Shown: positions 55,090 to 64,000 of the stretch, piece after piece | Layout: each line of letters opens with the position of its first letter | Numbering within the stretch: the first letter of the stretch is position 1 | Assembly (NCBI GenBank): GCA_048013815.1 | Contig: CM106585.1 | Span: 7,440,001-7,504,000, forward strand | DNA length: 64,000 nucleotides | Direction of reading: 5' to 3' | Source: Setoptus koraiensis | Lineage: Eukaryota > Arthropoda | Made by a program: the position numbers and the translations under genes | Notes under the pieces: model-generated | What the model saw: only the letters and a program-made list of their open reading frames with translations | Database searches by the model: none | What the model was told of the DNA's origin: nothing

Positions 55090-55479
55090 AAAGATGAGTC
55101 CGGAAGTACAGAAAATTCCGATTTTACATAAAGTTGTGGCGAGAGATCTGAAACTCACCTAACTGACGTTCTCAAAAACAAAAAACACTATGACATGTTT
55201 ATTACGAGTGGTAGCGGGGTGTATAGGTGGTCGTTCGAAGAAAAAATAGTCATTGTCCAAAAGAACGATCTCCAAAGCACCTCTATAGTTCACCATGTCT
55301 TACATGTATTCCAGAAACGAAAAATAAAACGGGTAAACGGTCATCCGTTTCGGACTCAGCTCGCCGAGATCTTCAAGAATAGACCAATTAGAAAAAAATC
55401 TGAGAGTTCATACTCCCTAGGTTACCTTGTTAAACCAACGCAGAACACTTTATTGACAATTCATATTGTACAACCGTAA
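55090..55479. other. Merlin interior remnant and an unassigned frame
   Basis: 55090-55190 matches the interior of the GATTAGGTCCC-type Merlins (GTCCGGAAGTACAG, TTTTACATAAAGTTG, GATCTGAAACTCACC). The plus-strand frame 55195-55479 has no known domain. It is basic and may be chance. Confidence 0.45.
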
Positions 55480-55506
55480 TTATATGACAGATGATGAGGT
55501 CATAAG

Positions 55507-58500
55507 TCAGTGTGGTTGCATCAAAGTGGAGGTGGCTGATGACCCCGGAGTGGGGCTAGAAGAATTATTAGTAGTATTGTTTGTATCACTATTGTCAGTT
55601 GCGGTATTTGTACCAATATTAGAGTTGTTTCCATTACCGATTTGTTGATCTTCGTGCCTCACACTACCATTATTAACGCTGGTATGTATGTTATTCAATA
55701 ATGCAGATGTATTGTTATTTTTGGTCACATCCTTCTCGTCGTCTTGTATTTGTACGGGCTCAAATTTGGTGGCCATCTTTGATATAATTAACTTTTGTAA
55801 ATGTACTATTGGCGATTCGTAAATTATTGTCAATGTAATTCCTAATGCATTTGAGAATACCAAATTGGAAACAAATATATAGACAAAAGTCAAATAGGAT
55901 GGCTCGATGAGTAGATTCATCGAGGCTGGATAGCTCATGACAACTAACATGTGTGCCAAATATGTCATGTATGTTGCTCTACCCAATGGTATAAATATTG
56001 GTAACGATAAGAAACGATTCAACCAGCCGCCCCGGCCCAAAACACAAGCCAAAATTGCCCAACCAGTGGCAAGGGCCCACAAAATCTGACACGAATGATA
56101 ATAAACTGAGCTCACTAGTCTAGTGTATGGTTCGTTCTTGTTCCAACCATAAGTGCTCCAAAGAATGCTCAGATAGGTCACCGAGAAGAATATCCATCCG
56201 TTTCTCACTTGGCTCTTGGTCAACTTTTTTATACATCTAGTGTATAATACAAAGCCCAACATCAATCCAACAAAATAGGCTGCTGCATGAGGGAACGGAG
56301 TCCAGAAGAATTTTCTAACAAGCGAATCCCAGATTTCACTGTATCGTGACGTTATGTCACCAAAAAAGAGAGCAACGTGTGAGATAATTGATCGATGAAG
56401 AGAGAAGATCGGTTGACGAAATGATCTTCAATTTACTTACAAGCGTTGAGGGTGGGTGGGCAACATGTTTGGAGGATAATGATTTGAGTAGTGCAAATAG
56501 AATGAGACCATAGTGAAACCTGTTGCCATAACCAAGGCCGTCATCATGCCCTTGAAGCGACTCTTCAACAATACAATGATTACTACCACTGACACAAAAT
56601 GGTAGAACATCTCGATGGAGAGCCACCAGGTAACAAGGTTGCACTGCAAAAATAGAGTTAATATGGTTTGGATTTTACATGTGTTAGTTCTTTTATAAAT
56701 GCGAAAATCAGTGACAAATCATTAGATTCAATTTGGATGTATATGATGCAACAACTTACTATCTGATCCGATCTGAAGAATGCCTGCAAATAAAGTGCGT
56801 TCACCCACCAATTATTCTGACAATTGTCCGATTCTTTTTGTATGAGACCCTTCCAAAATGGTCCCTCGCCCGTTAATGGAAACACAATAAATAGTAGTGT
56901 CACTAGCAACACTTGCGGTGTCAACCTGAGATATCTAGATACAATAAAGGCGCCCTTGTTGAAATGATCGTATTCACCCTTAGTTATTGACCACGTTACA
57001 TAGGTGGTGAGTAGGCCGCTAATTAAGAAAAATGTATCTACTGAGAAGGTGGCATTCAACAGTGGCTGAATGGCAAACGAGATGAGATTTTCCTCAATTT
57101 GAAAAGCGCGACCAAATCCGGCCCATTCTGTATATTGTAATGTGTGACCAAATATAATCCATGAAATAGTCCAAAATCTAAGACCGTGTATGCAACCAAT
57201 GTCGTTCGATCTATTTGATGTTTGTGTATCAAACAATTTTCTCATGTTACGCAACATAGAAAAGTGCATCATGCAAGACAAAAAGCGTTTCATTAATGGT
57301 GGTGTATAGCTCCATTCCTGACCATATTTTTCAATATTGAACACATGAGACATCGTTCCAAGTACAGAGACCAAAGCGAGACATATAAGGACAGTTATGG
57401 CAAATCGTTGCGATCGGTTAGTTCCTGCTACCTCCTTTTTTTGACATTCTACGCCGGAATACTGAAGTATTGCCTTTGATCCAACTGTCAATTTGATGAA
57501 TTGGGAACAAGATGTTATTTAGATATTTGCAATGTAAATTACACGCTGTTCATAGAATAGAATAAAGGTTGTTTCACAGTAAGAAAAATCTCCGTCGTGT
57601 CTTATATTAACGTGAGATTTTCTGATGAAAGTTTCCCAATTCTTTAGATCGCTAACGGACATGAGTTTTGTATCTGATATTCACGCATGAACTTTTTGCT
57701 TATTTTTTTTCTTCAAATTCGGCGCTCCGAAACGAGACTGAAGATGTTACGGATTCTTCCATTTAACGTTTAGCAACTAATCTGTATTAATTAGTGCAAC
57801 AATATTAAAAATTTAAGGTGCAAATCGACATCACTACCTGTAACAATACCGAGCCAACATCAATTTCATTTCATTTCATTTCAAGCCTACACTAATACAA
57901 TTAATTACTAATTACACAATACAATATTACAATCACCATGGTAAAGGCTGTTTGTGTTCTCAAAGGGGACGAGGGAGTGTCGGGAACAGTGTACTTCGAG
58001 CAGGATAAAGAAGGGGCGCCGGTCAAGGTAACTGGAGAAATCAATGGTCTTGAGCCTGGACAACATGGCTTCCATATTCATGAATTCGGCGACACAACCA
58101 ACGGATGCGTCTCCGCCGGACCACATTTCAATCTGACACCAACCAATCATCATGGTGGACCAACTGATTCCAACAGACACAATGGTGATTTGGGAAATGT
58201 CACCGCCGATGCCAACAAAAAAACTGTCGTCCAAATAACTGATGACCATATATCGTTGGCCAGAGCAAGCCAATTGAATATTGTCGGAAGATCATTGGTC
58301 GTTCACGCGAAACCTGACGATCTAGGCAAAGGTGGCGATGAAGAAAGTAAGTATTCTTCGCACTAGTACTTATTTTTTCAATTCTTTATACCAAAGAACC
58401 TGACATTAACAACACATCAAAAATTTATTCTCATATCAATAGGTCTCAAGACCGGTAATGCAGGAGGTCGATTAGTTTGTGGTGTCATTGGATTGACTAA

Positions 58501-60636
58501 AAGTTAGCTGTGGTCAAATTTGAATTAATACATCCGACTGGAAAATCGGATTGGTTACATTGTTACTTAGTAGACTTTCAGTGCAAATATTGCTGTTCTA
58601 CCGGTGTGATATAAAATGAATAATGACCACTTGTATCTCATCTCACATGGTTTGGGGTCACATCAGTTATATGTTGTCACAATTTAGCTTGGGATTACTT
58701 GGTCTCAGGTTTTGGTGAGAGTTTCTCGATTAAACTAAAACATTATTCACAAAACGCTCTGATGACGCTTGCTTTCATATTGCAACTATTGATGATGAGT
58801 CTAAAACCCACACTCTCATTCACTTTGTGTTCATAAATGACTGATTGAATAACTAATACGTGGACAAATATTGATGCCTGGACAATACTTTGTCAAGACG
58901 AGCAAGAAGTAACTCACCTGTTTTTGCCAATGACTCCACATCCAATTTTGAGCATTTAGTCGGCATGCAAGTGCCCAAACGTAATTTTGTGTAGTAGAAA
59001 TATTGAGCTTTCTTAGCAAAATGATTGAATAGCTGAAAATGGATTGATTTAAAATCGATGATGATTTGATTGACAGTTCATCCGAGCGGCGTTTGGTGTT
59101 TTGTTTGACATAGTAGATTTACATTGTTGTTATGTCACCAGAAACAAACATTAACATTAACAATTGTCGTAGGAGGAAATAGAAAAGAGTGTTGTTATAT
59201 GATGATTAATCATTAGTTAAAGTCAGTTCATGCTTGTCTGTTGCTGTTGATAGATAATCGTTGCTACAAAATGTCGAACACGGACATACATTCTTGAGGT
59301 TCATGTTTGTAACTCATGGGATGAATTGTTTATTTCTTCGCAAGTTGTCTAATGGTCTGAATGAATTTCCATATTGTTGCACAGACAATCGACATTTTTT
59401 CTCTTTCAGCTCTGTCGATTTGACAAACTTGATGCTATGTGAGTTGATAAAACTTCCTACACAAAAGAACACAAAGGTCGGGCTTGAAACCGCACTGCTG
59501 ACCGATCTAAAAAGACCACTCGAACGAACATTTACTCTTCGATTCAATATCGTTCGGCTATCCAGACAAACAGTTCCGTTAGGGTATGGACGAATGATAA
59601 ATGATGATGCAAAATCACCAAATGTCACAACGATCGATCAATGTAATCTATCTACTTACGTCTTGCTCCTGTGTGAAATTGGCCAAATCTGGTATGGTCG
59701 CCAGTATGTTGTGGAATCTTGGTCGCTTTGGAATGATGGGCTGATATTTTATTGTACAATACTGAGCCTCACCTATGAAGCTGTTGGGCTTCGTGTCTAT
59801 GCAACTATGATAAGAGCCCATACTATTGAAGGTACCCTCGAATATACCTTGTGCAGGGAAATCGCCCCATGCGTTCCACACTAGATTCATGAATAATTTT
59901 GATAGACGATAGGTTTTTATGAATTTCTAATCTCGACTAGACATAGTGATTCTTGTTAGCTCGAGAGCTGCGTTGGTTTCATCCAGCTCTAGCGATACTT
60001 ACTTTGTATTGCCCATCGATCGAGATGCTCTATACGGTCTAGAAGATGAGATATAGATTGTTGACAATCGGCACTGACAAGGGCTAAGCGCAACAGTTGA
60101 TTAATTGTTGGACGTGCCTCCTCTACTTTCTCTTTGGCGTATCGCTGGGCGTTTGATCGCATTAGTTTCCAAGCGTCATTGGCCAATGTAATGTCTACCT
60201 TATCGCTAGAATGATCATGATTCGAGTCATCCAGAAGAGTCTTCAATTTCCTCAATGACGAAGCCCTGATTATATTTGCTGAATTTATAATATCACTTGA
60301 ATTGGGCTGTTTTTTTCTCTCTTCATCATCGCTGCGAACAGAAAAAGGCGGATCAACAGATGCTATCGACAATAAATAGTTTAATGAATGTTGTTTTTGG
60401 CTGATGCTATTCTCTGTTCTTTGCTGATGATTCAAATCAATTAATAGTGAATCATCACCACTTGGTGATGATGATGATGGCTTCTTTTGTTGTATATCTA
60501 TGTTAGGTAACAGCGTATGCAGATCAATATTTGGCAAGACAACTGACACTTGTTGAGTCGGCATTAACACTATGATGGATACTATGACTAGTAAGAGTGA
60601 ATTTTTCACCCATGCGTTGGGCAATACTATTTTCAT
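55507..60636 (-). CDS. nrf-6-like membrane acyltransferase, six exons
   Basis: Six exons, listed 5' to 3': 60636-60003, 59880-59660, 59032-58918, 57484-56760, 56643-56441, 56338-55507. All have GT-AG borders and phases agree, giving 909 residues. The start has a signal peptide ([19 protein letters not shown]) and a spacer. Exons 1-3 carry the NRF domain, including [33 protein letters not shown] and the closing [10 protein letters not shown]. Exons 4-6 carry the acyltransferase-3 domain with many spans ([68 protein letters not shown]). The tail is asparagine/serine-rich. C. elegans nrf-6 and the many arthropod relatives are membrane proteins linked to lipid and drug transport or acyl transfer; the substrate is unknown. 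The third intron (57485-58917) holds the complete SOD gene on the opposite strand. The exon 1 start is the first ATG after an upstream AT-rich stretch. Domain calls are by motif. Confidence 0.88.
57938..58507 (+). CDS. SOD1: Cu/Zn superoxide dismutase, cytosolic type
   Basis: Two exons, 57938-58346 and 58443-58507, joined by a 96-base GT-AG intron. They encode 157 residues, the usual length for the cytosolic enzyme, which turns superoxide into oxygen and hydrogen peroxide. Copper and zinc ligands are all visible: [10 protein letters not shown] (two His), [13 protein letters not shown] (His), RHNGDLGN (His and the zinc Asp), and [14 protein letters not shown] (last His). The disulphide cysteines are in [11 protein letters not shown] and [10 protein letters not shown], and the active-site arginine precedes the second one. 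There is no signal peptide, so it is cytosolic and not the extracellular form. The start AATCACCATGG has a good context. The gene lies wholly inside an intron of the opposite-strand acyltransferase gene, so it must have its own promoter in 57490-57937. Confidence 0.95.
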
Positions 60637-63590
60637 TTTGGCTACAATTTAGATGCTACTCAATCTAGATAATTTTGTTGTGAGATCTTCACCACTTTGA
60701 TGGGCAATCAACTATCCTGAAATCGATGTTGACTCTGTTCCTCTTATTTAGTCGTTCGTTGATGTCGCACAATCACAACGATCCGACGATTGATGATGGC
60801 ATCTGTAAACTTTTCTTGGCGATTTGCTGTTTTTGTGTGCGTATCTCAAGGATAAATACAGAAGAAATTTTCAGAGATATCCAGAACATTGACAGCATAT
60901 AGTGATGATTAGGCGATGAGTCAATGGGTTTGTGTAGCCTTCACGAAGAAAAAATGATTGGCATCTATTATAACAATTATTTAAAATTAACCAGCCAACT
61001 GGGCATGATTATTTACTGATGGGGATAATTTTGTTTTCTTGTGTGTACATCTGATTCGAGTTTTCACAACTTTATTTCTTTATTGCAACAACAATATGTT
61101 TTGAGCATCCGCATACAAAAACACTCGGAGGGGTTCTGCAACAACACCAATTACTTTTGACTAGCTGTCACTTTGCGATGTTTGACTATCTGGTGTAACT
61201 ATTAACAATCAGCGGCACAACTACTGGTGATCTATTGTTGCATTTAATCTGTGGCAATTGTCAGTTGGACTTCAGGTGTTAAGCAGTAGCGGTAGTATTA
61301 TTGTCAATGGATAGGCTTCAACAATTTATTCTACATTGATAAATTGTTTGCTTAACATTCGAATTACAATAGTGACAGTTGGGGAGCTTCAAATTCTAAA
61401 TGGAAGTTAGTTGCCGTATAACACTGTGACTATTGATCACAAAGATACACTCTAGGAAGAATCAACTAATAAGACAGAGGTAACACTGCTGAGTCCGTTT
61501 ATTTTTTATGACAATCATAGAGGAGATGCTATCAGATTGTAATCCTAGACGTTCTTTTTAATTCGAAACAACAACGACAAGTGCCAATTCTGTTCCATTT
61601 TTCAGTTGTGGAATTCAGCTTGGTAGATGAAATTAAACTCAGTCTCATATATCAAGTTGCATTATTTATTACCAAAGGTGTATAATAGCTTCTCTTCTTT
61701 CCATGGAATATCTATAATTATATCACAGTATTCTTACGTGTGTATGTAACGCGCGGACTCTGTCAATTTGCCTATGTTTGCTTGCATCGGTTTGCTGTGC
61801 TGCTGTTTATGGTGAAACTCGCCAGCTATCCAGTCAATGGACGCCCGAACTCTTTTTGGCTACATAACAGTTGGATTGAAATGGAAAGTATAACTGAGTC
61901 GTGCTCTTCATCTGAGTAATTGAAGAAAACTGCCATGCCCCACAATGCTGATAACGATCATTTTGTTGTCGAATAAGTGAGGACGATTATCAAGAGTCCG
62001 CTATCAAACAGCTTCGAGCTTCATACTTTTCCTTTTCCATACACAGGTGAATCTCAGGCAAACTCAGCAGTTGAGTCGCGATGGTTGCTTCTATTATTTG
62101 CATGACTTAAACACTAAAACCGCCCACTCCTTTACTCTTTTTTTATTATTAGCAATGTCCATTTACTTTATTCGTTTCATCTCTAAATCTAACTTGACTC
62201 AACCTAGCTTAATCACAACCAGACTGCCACCTGTTTCTGGCTTTCACACTCGCTTCTCTGCTGTGTCTGAGTCGGTGTAGTTGTAGTTGTATCGGTTTAA
62301 TCCAGAAATAAATGGAAGAAAATTAGCACACACACACACTCAAGGAGTGAGAGCGAGAGAGAAAGTAGTCTAATGAACTCGGATACGGACAATCAACTAT
62401 TTTTATCCCCTTGCCTCGGCGTTGTTCGTCTTTCACTTAGATCGCACTGGCCGAATACAAACAACTCATATGAGCAACCGCAGTTGCTGTTGATGGGTAT
62501 TAGTCCGAGCCGCCTGCTGTCTCGTCGCTAATATTTAATGCAGGCAAACTAATGTGTGTCGCCGTCTAATTTATTATTATATAACTCGCTATTGGTAAGT
62601 ACGCCAGTAATGAGCAACAGGCCAGTTATTGCCGTTACGTAATGCTGCAGCAAGCGCCAACATTAGCTACTTCTACTTGTTGCATCTTGAAAGTCATTGA
62701 CCGAAGCGAACTCTTCATCAAGATCAAACGGTTGTATAAGGTGAGTAGTGTTAGTTGTTGTCTTCCACACATACGCGCCATCTATATTGCGTCACGCAAA
62801 AGAGATAAAAAGTTACTACAAGAACATACCGAGGCATCCTGTGTGTTCAACTCACAAGAGGCTTATTGTCGTTGTCGGCAACAACAACTCTCATCTATCG
62901 AATAGCCATAGAACAGCTATCGTGAAGAAGAACAGAGGTTCACTTAGCATCATGATTTAGTTGCTCTTCATCTATACTGTTGAATGCATCTATGATTATT
63001 CTATCATCATGAATAGCGGGATGTTGCAAAAAATAATGGTGATATAATCAGTCTAGCCGATTCTATCTAATGATGAGACTGTCTGTCCATTTTAGAACCT
63101 TGGCTTTGGGGTAACTGAGCCGATTTTTCAGATTGTACCGACTTGGGACTCCAAAGTTGGGAGATTTTCCTCTTCCTGCCGGCATAAGTATCGCAGCGTC
63201 TGCTGTTATGAGTGCTTCCTAAAAAATGAGGCTTTTTCGTTTGTTTTTTCGAAGCATTTATATTCACTATTCGTATCATTGTTCGTGCAAACTAGCAATC
63301 AATTAAATTCATTTGTCGACCCTTTTTTTTGCTTTTTCAAGCTAGCTGCTAGCACAAAATCCACTAATACCACCAGGCTAATAAGTCCATTAGCACTTGA
63401 CTTATTGGCCTATAGACTCGAAATTTGTTGGCGGAGTCCTCGCATCTTTGACTCTCAAACTAGATCGTGCATTTGGTTTATATCTTGTTTCGAATCTGGG
63501 AATAGAGGTTCCGCCACTCTTGAAAAGACATACTAAATACTGCTTATTCGATTTTATGCTGCCGATTATGCTGCTGATTTTATAAAACTA
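60637..63590. other. Intergenic, no gene recognised
   Basis: This holds the promoter side of the acyltransferase gene. Short frames (62047-62280, 62642-62905) have no recognisable domain. The part 62400-62660 resembles the left-hand region of the window in style: GC-richer, TTGCTGTTG runs, and a TTACGTAA site at 62635-62642. A (CA)n tract is near 62330. Confidence 0.5.
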
Positions 63591-63986
63591 ATGCAACCTA
63601 TTGCCTACAATATATTCATATTCATTTTTATCATGCGACTGATGCCTCTACATATCAAAGCTGATGAACCATACATATTTAGTCGAGGTTGGCGAAATTT
63701 GTCTACGCTCAAACATTATATTTCACCTCGCGCCACGGAAAACTCTATTGAAAGGAGAGAAAGTCGTCGGACGGTTGAATTAAATTCTGAATATGTTCGG
63801 GAGATGGGAACATTAAATCAAAAAATAGTAATCCACTCTTGCATTAATCAACCCGTGAAAGCTCGGCCTCAGTCAGGTAAAGAAAGAGGGCCAACTCTGA
63901 TATCTGAACTCGATATTGCTATAGTACTAATGATAGTAATACAATTTTATGGTACAACTGTAAAAAGTGCTAATAGATCTAGATAG
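63591..63986 (+). CDS. Small secreted protein with a corazonin-like start
   Basis: 131 codons. Residues 1-24 form a signal peptide (IFIFIFIMRLMPLHIKA). Directly after it, residues 26-36 read EPYIFSRGWRN. Compared position by position with corazonin (QTFQYSRGWTN), SRGW and the final N are the same and the aromatic positions 3 and 5 are kept. In corazonin precursors the peptide also follows the signal peptide at once. Against this, the usual G-K-R amide and cleavage signal after N is missing here (it reads LSTLK). The rest is basic with ERRESRR and no known domain, and ends in a hydrophobic stretch (about 107-122). It could be a diverged corazonin relative, an unrelated secreted peptide, or a chance frame. 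Confidence 0.4.
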   Translation: MQPIAYNIFIFIFIMRLMPLHIKADEPYIFSRGWRNLSTLKHYISPRATENSIERRESRRTVELNSEYVREMGTLNQKIVIHSCINQPVKARPQSGKERGPTLISELDIAIVLMIVIQFYGTTVKSANRSR

Positions 63987-64000
63987 TTAGAAGGAAAACA

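Noticed and set aside
57908-58273. 121-codon minus-strand frame
   Set aside because: It is the shadow of the SOD coding exon.
59261-59884. 207-codon plus-strand frame
   Set aside because: It is the complement of exon 2 and the second intron of the acyltransferase gene, which has splice, phase and domain support.

Overview
The window is animal nuclear DNA, most likely from an arthropod and perhaps a mite. The evidence is spliced genes with short GT-AG introns, a CRF-like diuretic hormone (DH44-type) precursor, an nrf-6-type acyltransferase, a LEM-domain protein, and a heavy load of Merlin, rolling-circle and LTR elements. A run of exactly 500 N at 9171-9670 is an assembly gap, so the order and distance of the two sides are not proven.

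Layout. 1-9170: GC-richer DNA full of simple repeats and GGGGCC-type motifs, with no gene I can recognise. 9671-35670: an island of nested transposable elements. It holds fossil Gypsy-like and envelope-bearing LTR elements, short rolling-circle elements of Helentron/HINE type (conserved AGCGCTTAATT ends plus a 3' hairpin), and Merlin-type DNA transposons (GG ends, 9-bp target duplications). 35670-44520: ordinary gene territory with a LEM-domain nuclear-envelope protein, the DH44-like precursor on the other strand, a piece of a muscarinic-type receptor and an unknown secreted protein. 44520-55100: a second transposon island with Merlin copies (one with a transposase remnant), HINEs, a copia fragment and an envelope-bearing Gypsy-like fossil. 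55500-60640: a six-exon acyltransferase gene on the minus strand. A complete two-exon Cu/Zn superoxide dismutase gene sits on the plus strand inside its third intron. 63591-63986: a small secreted protein whose start resembles corazonin.

The most unusual content is in the transposons. Merlin-type copies share one body but carry different, internally matched terminal repeats. They also carry small hairpins whose stems are kept while the sequence changes. One insertion can be dated against an intact empty site elsewhere in the window. HINEs with constant ends and unrelated tandem-repeat bodies sit inside the retroelements and inside Merlins, giving nests up to four deep.

All calls come from reading the sequence and from family knowledge; no search was run. 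Viral-type elements are described only as fossils.
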